Of a stretch of DNA of 64,000 nt, positions 53,011 to 62,480 are shown piece after piece. The notes under the pieces were generated by a model. The model saw only the letters and a program-made list of their open reading frames with translations, was not told the origin of the DNA and searched no databases. The translations under genes and the position numbers were made by a program. This DNA is from Pseudomonas sp. UBA5706 (GTDB lineage Bacteria > Pseudomonadota > Gammaproteobacteria > Pseudomonadales > Pseudomonadaceae), in NCBI RefSeq assembly GCF_002419965.1, contig NZ_DIHC01000019.1, positions 4,391 through 68,390 on the forward strand, given 5' to 3'. Numbering within the stretch: position 1 is the first letter of the stretch; every line of letters starts with the position of its first letter.

Positions 53011-53763
53011 TTAACTATCGTCCCGCTCGCGGAGGTATTCCGCCAGCAGCTTCTTCTCTTCTCCAGAAAGCGAGCGGCTTTCCAGAAGATCGGCGCGTCG
53101 TTCATAGGTCCGCCCAAGGGACTGCTGTAAACGCCAACGCCGGATGTGTGCGTGATTGCCACTTAGCAACACGTCGGGAACACGCTGATCCGCATACACC
53201 TCAGGTCGGGTGTAATGCGGGCAATCCAGCAGACCATCCGTGAAGGAATCTTCCTCCGCGGAATCTACATGCCCTAAAGCTCCAGGCAGCAGTCGCGTAA
53301 CCGCATCTATCAGGACCATGGCCGGTAGTTCACCGCCAGACAACACATAGTCACCAATCGACCACTCTTCATCGACATGAGCCTCAATAAAACGCTCGTC
53401 AATGCCTTCATAACGACCGGCAATCAGGATGAGTGTTTCTTCCCGTGCCAATTCGCGTACCGCAGGCTGATCCAGCTTGCGGCCTTGTGGCGACAGGTAA
53501 ATCACCTTCGCCGCTTCCCCTGCTGCCTGCCTGGCTTGAACCAGGGCATCTTGCAGAGGCTTGATCTTCATCACCATGCCAGGGCCACCGCCAAACGGGC
53601 GGTCGTCTACAGTGTGATGCCGATCCGTGGTGTAGTCCCGCGGATTCCAACAAGTCAGCTGCAACAGCCCCTGTTTCACCGCACGGCTCGTAATGCCGTA
53701 TTCGCTGATGGCGGAAAACATCTCGGGAAACAGACTGATGACTTCTATGCGCAGGCTGGCCAT
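53011..53763 (-). CDS. trmD: tRNA (guanine37-N1)-methyltransferase
   Basis: A 250-residue SPOUT-class enzyme that methylates G37 of tRNAs reading CNN codons, preventing frameshifting. SAM-binding trefoil-knot loops are seen in YLSPQGRKLDQPAV, LIAGRYEGIDERFIE and EWSIGDYVLSGGELPA. Third gene of the operon, starting 3 bp after the rimM stop, so strongly coupled. Confidence 0.97.
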   Translation of the reverse strand: MASLRIEVISLFPEMFSAISEYGITSRAVKQGLLQLTCWNPRDYTTDRHHTVDDRPFGGGPGMVMKIKPLQDALVQARQAAGEAAKVIYLSPQGRKLDQPAVRELAREETLILIAGRYEGIDERFIEAHVDEEWSIGDYVLSGGELPAMVLIDAVTRLLPGALGHVDSAEEDSFTDGLLDCPHYTRPEVYADQRVPDVLLSGNHAHIRRWRLQQSLGRTYERRADLLESRSLSGEEKKLLAEYLRERDDS

Positions 53764-53766
53764 TGC

Positions 53767-54303
53767 TTAGAAATCCGCATCCCAATCCACCTTCATCTCG
53801 CCTGCAACCAGATCGACGGCCAACACGCATTGCGCCGTATAGGGCAACAGGCGTTCGCGATCATCCAGACTGCCTGCGCAGGGTTTGACCACCATTACAT
53901 CGTTCGAGCCGGTTTCCAGAAGATGATCGATTTTCCCGAGCAACTGCCCCAGGTGATCGATGACCTTCAAACCCACGAGCTGGTACCAGTAGTACTCGCC
54001 GTCAGTCAAATCAGGAAGCATGTTGCGTGGCACGCAGATCTCATAACCCGCCAGAAGCCGGGCTTCTTCGCGGTCATCGAGACCCTTGAGCTTCGCGACC
54101 AGGAACTTGTCGCTCCCGCGCCCGCTGACTAGCTCAACCTGCTTGACATTACCTTCGCGCTTGAGCGTCCAGATTTTGTACTGCAACAGGTTTTCAGTCG
54201 GATCAGTAAAGGAATACACCTTCACTTCGCCGCGAACGCCATGAACAGAATAAATCTTGCCGATAACGATCAGATCATCAGCAACAACTGGCGTCGCGTT
54301 CAT
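53767..54303 (-). CDS. rimM: 16S rRNA processing protein RimM
   Basis: A 178-residue ribosome maturation factor for the 30S head, binding S19. The N-terminal RimM domain is VIGKIYSVHGVRGEVKVYSFTDP, followed by the C-terminal PRC-barrel with YYWYQLVGLKVID and VKPCAGSLDDRERLLPY. Second gene of the operon, 5 bp after rpsP. Confidence 0.96.
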   Translation of the reverse strand: MNATPVVADDLIVIGKIYSVHGVRGEVKVYSFTDPTENLLQYKIWTLKREGNVKQVELVSGRGSDKFLVAKLKGLDDREEARLLAGYEICVPRNMLPDLTDGEYYWYQLVGLKVIDHLGQLLGKIDHLLETGSNDVMVVKPCAGSLDDRERLLPYTAQCVLAVDLVAGEMKVDWDADF

Positions 54304-54308
54304 ATTGC

Positions 54309-54560
54309 TCAGGCCGCAGCCTTGGCAGATTCCTTCAACAACTGAGCAACACGCTCAGAAGGCTGTGCACCAACGCTCAGCCAGTAGGCTACGCGCTCTT
54401 GGTTCACGGACAGACGGATTTCCTGACCACGGGCAACCGGGTTGAAGAAACCGATTTGTTCCTTGTGCGAACCGTCGCGTGGGTTACGGCTGTCGGTCAC
54501 AGTCAGGTGGTAGAACGGGCGCTTTTTGGAGCCGCCAAGGGCAAGACGGATTGTTAGCAT
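54309..54560 (-). CDS. rpsP: 30S ribosomal protein S16
   Basis: An 83-residue S16 that helps fold the central and 5' domains of 16S rRNA. MLTIRLALGGSKKRPFYHL, then GFFNPVARGQEIRLSVNQERVAYWL. ATG 54560 is chosen because it starts the conserved MLTIRLA; the AGGAAC box is just upstream. First gene of the operon with rimM, trmD and rplS. Confidence 0.98.
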   Translation of the reverse strand: MLTIRLALGGSKKRPFYHLTVTDSRNPRDGSHKEQIGFFNPVARGQEIRLSVNQERVAYWLSVGAQPSERVAQLLKESAKAAA

Positions 54561-54632
54561 TGAACAAAGTTCCTGTAGTCGGTGCTGCAAATCTAAGATG
54601 CACAGCGGGCATAGGTGCCCGAAAGGCCGCGT

Positions 54633-54660
54633 ATTCTAAGGAATATCCGGACATTTGCAA
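54633..54660 (-). promoter_or_regulatory. Probable sigma-70 promoter of the rpsP operon
   Basis: Minus strand TTGCAA (54660-54655), 16 bases, then TAGAAT (54638-54633), about 75 bp before the rpsP start. Box sequences and spacing are near consensus. Confidence 0.65.
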
Positions 54661-54778
54661 ATGACTTTTTCCGGCTGGCGCCGTAAGGCCATCGAGATTT
54701 GCCAAGGAGCCGTCGACATCGACGGCCATTAAGCGCCTGCCGAAGCAGGCCAGTGGGAAGGGTTTTCCCAAAGAAGGA

Positions 54779-54800
54779 CGCGCGGGAAATGTCCCGCGCG
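54779..54800 (-). terminator. Hairpin after ffh
   Basis: Minus strand CGCGCGGGA, loop CATT, TCCCGCGCG then TCCTTCTTTGG, 8 bp after the ffh stop. The stem is very stable but the T tract imperfect. A second hairpin with a UUCG loop (GCCTGC / GCAGGC, 54735-54750) follows. Confidence 0.65.
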
Positions 54801-54807
54801 GTACTGA

Positions 54808-56184
54808 TCACATCTTGGGCATGCCGCCGCCGGGCAGCATTCCGCCCATCCCGCGCATCATTTTGGCCATGCCGCCTTTGGTCGAGAACTTTTTCATCAT
54901 CTTCTGCATCTGCTTGTGCTGCTTGATCAGACGCCCGATGTCTTGCACCTGAGTGCCAGAGCCCATGGCGATACGGCGCTTGCGCGAACCGCTGATCAGC
55001 TCGGGGTCACGACGCTCGGCCGGAGTCATCGAGTTGATGATGGCTTCCATTTGCTTGAACTGTTTTTCTGCGGCGCTTTGCGCGTTACCCATCTGCGACA
55101 GGTTGACGCCACCGATGCTCGGCAGTTTGTCCATGAGCCCGCCGAGGCCGCCCATGCTCTTCATCTGTTGCAGCTGATCGCGGAAGTCTTCGAGATCGAA
55201 GCCCTTGCCTTTCTTCAGCTTCTTGGCCAGTTTGTCGGCCTTTTCCTTGTCGAGGGTCTGCTCGGCCTGCTCGATCAGGCTGAGCACGTCACCCATGCCG
55301 AGGATGCGCGAAGCGATGCGGTCGGGGTGGAACGGCTCCAGCGCCTCGCTCTTTTCACCCATACCGATAAACTTGATCGGCTTGCCGGTAATGGCACGTA
55401 CCGACAGGGCGGCACCCCCACGGGCATCGCCGTCGACCTTGGTCAGGATCACGCCGGTCAGCGGCAGTGCATCACCAAAGGCCTTGGCGGTGTTGGCGGC
55501 ATCCTGACCGGTCATGGCATCGACCACGAACAGGGTTTCAGCCGGCTTGACCGCCGCGTGCAGCGCCTGGATCTCGCCCATCATCTCGGCGTCGATGTGC
55601 AGGCGGCCGGCGGTGTCGAGGATCACGACATCAATGAACTTGAGTTTGGCTTCCTTGATAGCCGCTTCCGCGATAGCCACTGGCTTCTGGCTGATATCGG
55701 ACGGAAAGAATGTCACGCCGATGTCGTTGGCCAGGGTTTCCAGCTGTTTGATCGCCGCGGGACGGTAGACGTCCGCGGACACCACCATCACGCTTTTCTT
55801 CTTGCGTTCCTTGAGGAATTTCGCCAGCTTGCCCGCAGTGGTGGTCTTACCCGCACCCTGCAGACCTGCCATCAGGATGACTGCCGGCGGTGCGACGTTG
55901 AGGGTCAGCTCTTCATTAGCGGCCCCCATCATCTCTTCCAGCTCGGCCTGGACGATCTTCACGAACGCCTGGCCAGGTGTCAGGCTGCGGGACACCTCGG
56001 TGCCAACGGCGCGTTCCTTGATGCGATTGACGAAATCCTTGACAACCGGCAAGGCAACGTCGGCTTCGAGCAGCGCCATGCGCACTTCACGCAGAGTGTC
56101 CTTGATGTTGTCCTCGGTCAGCTTGGCTTTGCCGGTGACCTGGCGCAGCGTCTGCGAGAGACGATCTGTCAGATTTTCAAACAT
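54808..56184 (-). CDS. ffh: Signal recognition particle protein Ffh
   Basis: A 458-residue GTPase that with 4.5S RNA directs nascent membrane proteins to FtsY. N and G domains: P-loop LQGAGKTTTAGKLA, VILDTAGRLHIDAEMM, TKVDGDARGGAALS. The Met-rich M domain carries SGSRKRRIAMGSGT for RNA binding and ends GGMLPGGGMPKM. Divergent from the CcsA-like gene across a 250-bp gap. Confidence 0.97.
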   Translation of the reverse strand: MFENLTDRLSQTLRQVTGKAKLTEDNIKDTLREVRMALLEADVALPVVKDFVNRIKERAVGTEVSRSLTPGQAFVKIVQAELEEMMGAANEELTLNVAPPAVILMAGLQGAGKTTTAGKLAKFLKERKKKSVMVVSADVYRPAAIKQLETLANDIGVTFFPSDISQKPVAIAEAAIKEAKLKFIDVVILDTAGRLHIDAEMMGEIQALHAAVKPAETLFVVDAMTGQDAANTAKAFGDALPLTGVILTKVDGDARGGAALSVRAITGKPIKFIGMGEKSEALEPFHPDRIASRILGMGDVLSLIEQAEQTLDKEKADKLAKKLKKGKGFDLEDFRDQLQQMKSMGGLGGLMDKLPSIGGVNLSQMGNAQSAAEKQFKQMEAIINSMTPAERRDPELISGSRKRRIAMGSGTQVQDIGRLIKQHKQMQKMMKKFSTKGGMAKMMRGMGGMLPGGGMPKM

Positions 56185-56435
56185 GCGTGATCCTTTGAGT
56201 TCGTGACGAACCCCAGTTGGTGCGGCGCTGTCCGGCGTATGGCCTGTCTACGGCGCTTGCAAAGCGCTACATATATAGAAGAGAACGGCGCTCGGCGAGC
56301 CTGTGGCTTGAGCAGGTCGCGGATTATAGCGAAGACTCCGGCGCACGGACACCACGACGTCTGCTTCTGTGGTCTTTCGTGCACTGTCGGTTCTATGCCA
56401 AACTCAGCGGCTTTCGGGCACGCCCAACAGGATCT

Positions 56436-57248
56436 ATGTTCCCCTTGTCACCGAGCTTGCTATTCAGCCTCGCCGCCGCCGTGTTTTACGCCGCTGCGAC
56501 CCTCTATCAAGGCATTCGCCTGCGCCAGGGCAAAAAGGCCGATAAATGGCTGCTGTGCCTGATCGGCACGCTGGCTGTTGCCTGTCAGGCCAGTGCGCTG
56601 TTTGGCCAATTGGTACGCCCGATCGGCCTGGGACTGGATTTCTTCAGCGCCGCCAGCCTGATCGCCGTCGCGGTGATCATCGTGACCATGCTGGCGTGCA
56701 TCCGCCTGCCCGTGGAAATCCTGCTGATCTTGCTGTTCCCGCTGGGGCTTCTGACGACCGTGATGGCGCAGTTTGCGCCCAGCGGCACCTTGCAACCCAT
56801 ACTTGGCGAGCAGGGCCTGATCGGCCACATTCTTTTATCGATCCTGGCGTATGGCATGTTCACCATCGCGGTGTTCCAGGCCTTGCTGCTGCTGTTGCAG
56901 AACCACCAGTTGAAACATAAGCACCCTTTAGGGCTGATCAAGAATTTCCCGCCGCTGCAGACCATGGAAAGCCTGCTGTTCGGCTTCTTATGGGCCGGCT
57001 GGACGCTGCTGTCGATGTCGCTGATTTCCGGCTGGCTGTTCGTTGAGAACCTCTTCGCCCAGCATCTGGTGCATAAGACGTTGCTGTCGATCCTGGCCTG
57101 GATCGTCTTCAGCGTTCTGTTGTGGGGGCGCACGCGTTTGGGCTGGCGCGGCCACAAGGCGATTCGCTGGACCCTGGGCGGATTCCTGCTGCTGATGCTG
57201 GCCTATTTCGGCAGCAAGCTGGTACGCGAATACATTTTGCACATCTGA
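56436..57248 (+). CDS. CcsA/HemX-like integral membrane protein
   Basis: A 270-residue polytopic inner-membrane protein of the cytochrome c assembly (CcsA/YpjD) family, with about eight hydrophobic segments from MFPLSPSLLFSLAAAVFYAA to LGGFLLLMLAYFGSKLV. His in GHILLSILAYG and in WRGHKAIRW may be haem-related, as in the family. A WxGWxxxS-type stretch is seen in GFLWAGWTLLSMSL. ATG 56436 is used; the longer frame upstream would add a non-membrane leader. It is followed after 12 bp by a CorC-type gene. Confidence 0.85.
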   Translation: MFPLSPSLLFSLAAAVFYAAATLYQGIRLRQGKKADKWLLCLIGTLAVACQASALFGQLVRPIGLGLDFFSAASLIAVAVIIVTMLACIRLPVEILLILLFPLGLLTTVMAQFAPSGTLQPILGEQGLIGHILLSILAYGMFTIAVFQALLLLLQNHQLKHKHPLGLIKNFPPLQTMESLLFGFLWAGWTLLSMSLISGWLFVENLFAQHLVHKTLLSILAWIVFSVLLWGRTRLGWRGHKAIRWTLGGFLLLMLAYFGSKLVREYILHI

Positions 57249-57260
57249 CGGGCGCTGATC

Positions 57261-58499
57261 ATGGATAACCTGCCCACGGGCGCGATGCTTGCGCTTCTCG
57301 CTTTGCTTACGCTGTGGGCCGCGCTACTCACGGCGGTGGAAGCGGCTCATCATAATCTGCGCGCGGTGCACATCCACCCGCGCTCGAGCGTGCCGCCCAA
57401 GCCTGTACTGGCGTTCAACCTCAACAGCCTGATCCTGGGCAACACGCTGCTCAAGGCCTTGGTCACGATTCTGGCTACCCTGCTGGCGATCGATCACTGG
57501 GACTTCCACGGCCCGCTGATCGCCTGGATCGCAGTGACCAGCGCGCTGGTGATCATCACCGAATTCATCCCGCGCAAACTCGCTGCCCGCCGCCCGGAAG
57601 CCATTTTGCTGCTGGGCAACAACGTGCTGCGCATCCCGATGCGTCTGCTGCGGCCCTTGACCTGGGTCTACAAGAACGTCGCCAAGCTGTTGCTGCGTCC
57701 CTTCCTGTCCAAACGCAGACCGGACACTGCCGCCGATGACGACGACATGGGACCGACTGTCTATCAGGATAACGAAAGCCACTTCGGTCGCTCACGCGTG
57801 ATTTCCGGGATTCACGCGCTGGACAGCATGAACGTCAACGACATTCTCGTGCCGCGCAGCGAAGTAGACGGTATCAACCTGGACGAGACCATCGAGGAGA
57901 TTGCCGACAAGCTGATCATCTCCAGGCATACCCGCCTGCCGGTCTACCACAACGATATCAATATGGTCGAAGGCGTGCTCAACACGCGGATGATCAGTCA
58001 CCTGCTGCCTCGCGGACAGTTGACCAAGCAAGCGCTGAAAGCGGCCTGCTACGAGCCCTACTTCGTTCCGGAGAACACGCCGCTGCAACTGCAGTTGCTG
58101 AACTTCCACAAACAGCAACGGCGCATGGGCGTGGTGGTCGATGAATATGGCGAGGTGCAGGGCATCGTCAGCCTGGAAGACATTCTCGAGGAGATCGTCG
58201 GCGAATTCGAAAGCGAGCAGTCTTTGGAAAATCCCCATATCCACCCGCAGCCGGACGGTCGGCTGGTGGTCGAAGGCGCGGCGTCCATTCGCGACCTGAA
58301 CAAGAGTCTGGGCTGGCATCTGCCTGCCGACGGGCCCAAAACCCTCAACGGCCTGATCACCGAGGCATTGGAAACCATTCCTGACAGCTCGGTGTGCCTG
58401 AAGATCGGGCCCTATCGCCTGGAAACGCTGGAAACCGAAGACAATCGTGTCACGCGGGTGCTGATGTGGCAGAACACGCGGACCAAAGATGTGATCTAA
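57261..58499 (+). CDS. CNNM/CorC-type transporter (DUF21-CBS-CorC)
   Basis: A 412-residue membrane protein. The N-terminal DUF21 membrane domain has hydrophobic segments within residues 1-130, including ILGNTLLKALVTILATLLA. A CBS pair follows about 180-310 (DILVPRSEVDGINLDETIEEI and MGVVVDEYGEVQGIVSLEDILEEIVGEF). A C-terminal CorC_HlyC domain is seen through PQPDGRLVVEGAASIRDLNK. Such proteins are linked to magnesium or cobalt efflux; substrate inferred. Overlap-free but tightly spaced with the CcsA-like gene, so probably cotranscribed. Confidence 0.9.
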   Translation: MDNLPTGAMLALLALLTLWAALLTAVEAAHHNLRAVHIHPRSSVPPKPVLAFNLNSLILGNTLLKALVTILATLLAIDHWDFHGPLIAWIAVTSALVIITEFIPRKLAARRPEAILLLGNNVLRIPMRLLRPLTWVYKNVAKLLLRPFLSKRRPDTAADDDDMGPTVYQDNESHFGRSRVISGIHALDSMNVNDILVPRSEVDGINLDETIEEIADKLIISRHTRLPVYHNDINMVEGVLNTRMISHLLPRGQLTKQALKAACYEPYFVPENTPLQLQLLNFHKQQRRMGVVVDEYGEVQGIVSLEDILEEIVGEFESEQSLENPHIHPQPDGRLVVEGAASIRDLNKSLGWHLPADGPKTLNGLITEALETIPDSSVCLKIGPYRLETLETEDNRVTRVLMWQNTRTKDVI

Positions 58500-58515
58500 A
58501 CCCGGTCTGAAACAC

Positions 58516-58545
58516 TTGTTTCTGCGGGCGCGCCTTTCCTATAAT
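58516..58545 (+). promoter_or_regulatory. Candidate sigma-70 promoter for the MFS gene
   Basis: TTGTTT at 58516-58521, 18 bases, TATAAT at 58540-58545. The -10 box is consensus. It lies 240 bp upstream of the MFS start, leaving a long leader in which no further feature was recognised. Confidence 0.5.
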
Positions 58546-58783
58546 CGAGCCGCTTACCCAGCCCCGCCGCCCCGCGTGCTACCCGCACAATGCGTGAGTC
58601 GGCCAGTCACTCAGCCTGACGTCTTCACGCAACTCCCCTGGCGCCCGCTCCCATCCCGAGCACTGCCAATATCCGGGCTAGTCTGTTCAGCGCTGCACCC
58701 CAAAATAATTAACGATTGCCCCAGCGCGCGCAGCACATTTGCGTCTGCCGCTGACAGGCAAGATGACTGCCAGGGATACCCGC

Positions 58784-60106
58784 ATGAGCACGACTTCCAC
58801 TTTCCCCTCCAGCGACGAGGGCCAGGCACGTCCCGCTAACTCGACCGCCCGGATTGCCACCGCCAGCTTCATCGGCACTGCCATCGAGTTCTATGACTTT
58901 TACGTCTATGCCACTGCCGCTGCATTAGTCATCGGCCCGGTATTCTTTCCCCAGACCTCCAGCACCGCGCAGATGCTGTCGGCGTTTCTGACGTTCGGCA
59001 TCGCCTTTCTCGCTCGGCCGCTGGGTTCGGCGCTGTTCGGTCATTTTGGCGACCGCATTGGCCGCAAATCCACGCTGGTCGCCTCGTTGTTGCTGATGGG
59101 CGTCTGCACCACGCTGATCGGCGTGCTGCCGGGCTATCAAGCCATAGGCTCGTGGGCGCCGATCCTGCTGTGCGTGTTGCGCTTCGGCCAGGGCCTCGGG
59201 CTTGGAGGTGAATGGGGTGGCGCGGCGCTGCTGGCCACCGAGAACGCGCCGAAGGGCAAACGTGCCTGGTTCGGGATGTTTCCGCAACTTGGCCCATCGA
59301 TCGGATTTCTCGTGGCGAACGGCCTGTTTCTAACACTGGCCATGACCTTGAACGACGAACAGTTTCGTTCGTGGGGATGGCGTATTCCGTTTCTGCTCAG
59401 CGCCGTGCTGGTGGTGATCGGCCTCTACGTGCGACTGAAGCTTGAGGAAACGCCGATCTTCGCCAAGGCCATTGCCCGTCACGAACGCCTGAAGATGCCG
59501 ATCGCCGAGCTGTTCTCGCAGTATTGGGCGCCAATGCTGCTGGGCGCTGCGTCAATGGTGGTATGTTACGCGCTGTTCTACATCTCGACCGTGTTCTCCC
59601 TGAGCTACGGGGTTAAAACCCTGGGCTACAGCCGCGAGTCCTTCCTCGCCATGCTGTGTTTTGCGGTGCTGTTCATGGCGCTGGCGACCCCGCTGTCGGC
59701 GTGGGCGAGCGATCGCTTCGGGCGCAAGCCGGTGCTGATCATCGGCGGCGTGCTGGCGATCCTGTCGGGCTTCCTGATGCAGCCGCTGCTGACCCATGGC
59801 ACGACCTGGGCGGTGACCCTGTTCCTGTCTATCGAGCTGCTCCTGATGGGCGTGACCTTCGCTCCGATGGGCGCGATGCTGCCAGAGCTGTTTCCTACGC
59901 GCGTGCGGTATACCGGGGCGTCGGCGGCCTATAACATCGGCGGCATTGTCGGTGCGTCGGTGGCGCCGTTCTTCGCCCAGCAGCTGGTCGAGATGGGGGG
60001 CTTGAGCTGGGTCGGCGGGTATGTGTCGGCGGCAGCGCTACTGAGCCTGATCGCCGTGCTGTGCCTGAAAGAAACCCGCCATGCGGACCTGAGTACCATC
60101 CAGTGA
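58784..60106 (+). CDS. MFS transporter, metabolite:H+ symporter family
   Basis: A 440-residue protein with twelve predicted membrane segments. MHS-family signatures are ASFIGTAIEFYDFYVYATAAALVIGPVFFP at the N-terminus, GHFGDRIGRKSTLVASLLLMG (loop 2-3 motif), GLGLGGEWGGAALLATENAP, and a second-half repeat ASDRFGRKPVLIIGG. Relatives carry organic acids, proline/betaine or shikimate; the substrate cannot be read from sequence. ATG 58784 follows AGGGA; 58739 in frame is less likely. Confidence 0.92.
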   Translation: MSTTSTFPSSDEGQARPANSTARIATASFIGTAIEFYDFYVYATAAALVIGPVFFPQTSSTAQMLSAFLTFGIAFLARPLGSALFGHFGDRIGRKSTLVASLLLMGVCTTLIGVLPGYQAIGSWAPILLCVLRFGQGLGLGGEWGGAALLATENAPKGKRAWFGMFPQLGPSIGFLVANGLFLTLAMTLNDEQFRSWGWRIPFLLSAVLVVIGLYVRLKLEETPIFAKAIARHERLKMPIAELFSQYWAPMLLGAASMVVCYALFYISTVFSLSYGVKTLGYSRESFLAMLCFAVLFMALATPLSAWASDRFGRKPVLIIGGVLAILSGFLMQPLLTHGTTWAVTLFLSIELLLMGVTFAPMGAMLPELFPTRVRYTGASAAYNIGGIVGASVAPFFAQQLVEMGGLSWVGGYVSAAALLSLIAVLCLKETRHADLSTIQ

Positions 60107-60164
60107 TGCTGGATCCGTAGCAGCATCCCGGCTGCTATGGCGATTCGGTTTCTACTGCTCACAA

Positions 60165-60195
60165 AAAACGGCGCCCCTGAGGGCGCCGTTTTTAT
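60165..60195. terminator. Bidirectional terminator
   Basis: AAAACGGCGCCC, loop CTGA, GGGCGCCGTTTT with A-rich and T-rich flanks, between the convergent MFS and purT genes. Confidence 0.93.
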
Positions 60196-60207
60196 CACGT
60201 GGAGGTG

Positions 60208-61389
60208 TTACAGCTGCACCTTCACCGCCATCGAAGCGCGGGTGGCCTTGCGGCGAGCGGCTTCGATGGATTCATCACGGGCCAGGGCGACGCCCATGCG
60301 CCGCTGACCGTTGACTTCCGGCTTGCCGAACAGACGCAGCGCCGTGTCCGGCTCGCTCAGGGCCTGCTCCAGATTGGCGAACGCAGTCTGGGTCGACTGG
60401 CCTTCGACCAGAATCACCGCCGACGCCGATGGGCCGAACTGGCGAATCAGTGGAATCGGCAGCCCCAGGATTGCACGGGCGTGCAATGCGAACTGCGAAA
60501 GATCCTGGGAGACCAGGGTCACCAGACCGGTGTCGTGCGGACGCGGCGACACTTCACTGAACCAGACCTGATCGCCCTTGATGAACAGTTCGACGCCAAA
60601 CAGCCCACGACCGCCCAACGCTTCGGTCACCGCCTTGGCCACACGCTCGGACTCCGCCAGCGCAATCGGGCTCATGGCTTGCGGTTGCCAGGATTCCTGA
60701 TAGTCGCCCTTCTCCTGACGATGGCCGACAGGCGCGCAGAAGGTGGTGCCGCCGACATGACGCACGGTCAGCAAGGTAATTTCATAATCGAAATCGATGA
60801 AGCCCTCAATGATCACGCGGCCCTTCCCGGCACGGCCGCCTTCCTGAGCATAATCCCAGGCTTTCTGGATGTCGGCTTCGGTCTTAAGCAAGCTCTGGCC
60901 CTTGCCCGAGGAACTCATTACCGGCTTGACCACGCACGGGAAGCCCAGGTCCTCGACCGCTTTGCTGTAGGCTTCGAAGGTATCGGCGAAGTGGTAGGGC
61001 GAGGTCGGCAGGTCCAGCTCTTCAGCGGCCAGGCGACGGATACCTTCGCGGTTCATGGTCAACTGCGTGGCGCGCGCGGTCGGGATCACAGTGAAGCCTT
61101 CGGACTCCAATTCCACGAGGGTCGCGGTGGCGATGGCTTCGATTTCCGGGACGATGTAATGCGGCTTCTCGGTCTCGATCACAGCACGCAGTGCGGCGCC
61201 GTCGAGCATGTTGATCACATGGCTGCGGTGCGCGACCTGCATGGCCGGAGCATTGGCGTAACGGTCGACGGCGATCACCTCAACGCCCAGACGTTGCAGT
61301 TCGATCACCACTTCCTTGCCAAGCTCGCCGCAACCGCAGAGTAAAACGCGGGTCGCGGTCGGCGACAGTGGAGTTCCGATTTGAGTCAT
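60208..61389 (-). CDS. purT: Formate-dependent phosphoribosylglycinamide formyltransferase
   Basis: A 393-residue ATP-grasp enzyme that formylates GAR using formate and ATP, the tetrahydrofolate-independent third step of purine synthesis. VLLCGCGELGKEVVIELQRLGVEV, CVVKPVMSSSGKGQSLL (ATP-binding loop), GRVIIEGFIDFDYEITLLTVRH and LFGVELFIKGDQVWFSEVSPRPHDTG are all diagnostic. ATG 61389 (MTQIGTPLSP) follows GAGGACCTGAG and gives the E. coli length. Confidence 0.96.
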   Translation of the reverse strand: MTQIGTPLSPTATRVLLCGCGELGKEVVIELQRLGVEVIAVDRYANAPAMQVAHRSHVINMLDGAALRAVIETEKPHYIVPEIEAIATATLVELESEGFTVIPTARATQLTMNREGIRRLAAEELDLPTSPYHFADTFEAYSKAVEDLGFPCVVKPVMSSSGKGQSLLKTEADIQKAWDYAQEGGRAGKGRVIIEGFIDFDYEITLLTVRHVGGTTFCAPVGHRQEKGDYQESWQPQAMSPIALAESERVAKAVTEALGGRGLFGVELFIKGDQVWFSEVSPRPHDTGLVTLVSQDLSQFALHARAILGLPIPLIRQFGPSASAVILVEGQSTQTAFANLEQALSEPDTALRLFGKPEVNGQRRMGVALARDESIEAARRKATRASMAVKVQL

Positions 61390-61638
61390 CTCAGGTCCTC
61401 GTGGAGCAGATATCGAGGGCAGCCCGCCATGTGCGAGCAACCGCAGGGGAGAAAGGCGCGCAATTTACCACGAAGGTCGGGGAATGGGGTTGCCCGACAG
61501 ATACGCATACAGGTAACGCTCGCGGAATTGGCCATGCATCGATTGAAGCCGTACCACGTGTCGGCGCTGGCGGACCCCCACGCGATGCCGCCATCAAGCC
61601 TGCCGGCCGCAGGGGCCACGCAAGCTCAGCAATGGCAG

Positions 61639-61887
61639 CTAAACATCACTGCGCCCGCCCACGGAAAACATCGCTCCAGCGGCCCGCGCGCGCTCATCGC
61701 ACAGCACCAGCACCGCACACCGCTGGTCATTGCTCATGCGGCTCCAGCCAGTGATTTCCGCGACGGTGCGCTGGCAACCCAGGCAAACGTCGGCTTCGTC
61801 CAGGGCACAAATGCTCACGCAGGGTGAACGCACGGGCTTCTCGTGGAGAGCCTGAGGCGGGTTTTTGTCTATGTGTTCAGCGGACAT
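61639..61887 (-). CDS. DUF1289 family protein
   Basis: An 82-residue protein with the DUF1289 four-Cys pattern: RSPCVSICALDEADVCLGCQRTVAEITGWSRMSNDQR. The cysteines probably bind a metal. Function unknown. The start shares one base with the stop of the gamma carbonic anhydrase gene (TGATG), so it is cotranslated. Confidence 0.88.
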   Translation of the reverse strand: MSAEHIDKNPPQALHEKPVRSPCVSICALDEADVCLGCQRTVAEITGWSRMSNDQRCAVLVLCDERARAAGAMFSVGGRSDV

Positions 61888-62411
61888 CAATCTTCCTGGG
61901 GCGCCAGATCGCGTGCATAGCGCTGCGCATTATGGACGTAATGGGCGGCGCTGGCTTCGAGCAGTTTCTTCTGCGCGTCGGTCAGTTCACGCACGACCTT
62001 GCCGGGCGAGCCCATCACCAGCGAGCCATCGGGGATTACCTTGCCTTCGCTGATCAACGAATTGGCGCCGATGATGCAGTACTTGCCGATCTTTGCGCCG
62101 TTAAGGATCACCGAGTTGATTCCGATCAGCGTGTTGTCATCCACGCTGCAACCATGAAGCATGACGTTGTGGCCGATGGTCACGTTTCTGCCAATGGTCA
62201 GGGGCGAGCCCATGTCGGTATGCATCACCGTGCCATCCTGCACGTTGCTGTTTTCGCCAATATCGATCAGTTCGTTATCGCCACGCAGCACGGCGCCAAA
62301 CCAGACGCTGGCATTGGCCTGCAGGCGGACATTGCCGATCAGGGTGGCGGTTGGGGCGACCCAGCTTTGCGGGTGGGCTTGAACGCGGGCATCGCCCAGA
62401 CGGTATTTCAT
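61887..62411 (-). CDS. Gamma carbonic anhydrase family protein
   Basis: A 174-residue left-handed beta-helix (hexapeptide repeat) protein of the YrdA/PaaY type. TATLIGNVRLQANASVWFGAVLRGD, and the metal-ligand His in VMHTDMGSP, IGHNVMLHGCSV (two His). A C-terminal helix follows: VRELTDAQKKLLEASAAHYV. Metal site residues are intact; whether it hydrates CO2 or acts as a thioesterase is not settled for this branch. AGGAGAA-like sequence precedes the start. Confidence 0.9.
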   Translation of the reverse strand: MKYRLGDARVQAHPQSWVAPTATLIGNVRLQANASVWFGAVLRGDNELIDIGENSNVQDGTVMHTDMGSPLTIGRNVTIGHNVMLHGCSVDDNTLIGINSVILNGAKIGKYCIIGANSLISEGKVIPDGSLVMGSPGKVVRELTDAQKKLLEASAAHYVHNAQRYARDLAPQED

Positions 62412-62480
62412 ATTGTTCTCCTCAGGGGGCGGCTCTGCGGCCGTGGGTGGAGCGCGAGGCTCTCGGTAGGGTAATGCTGC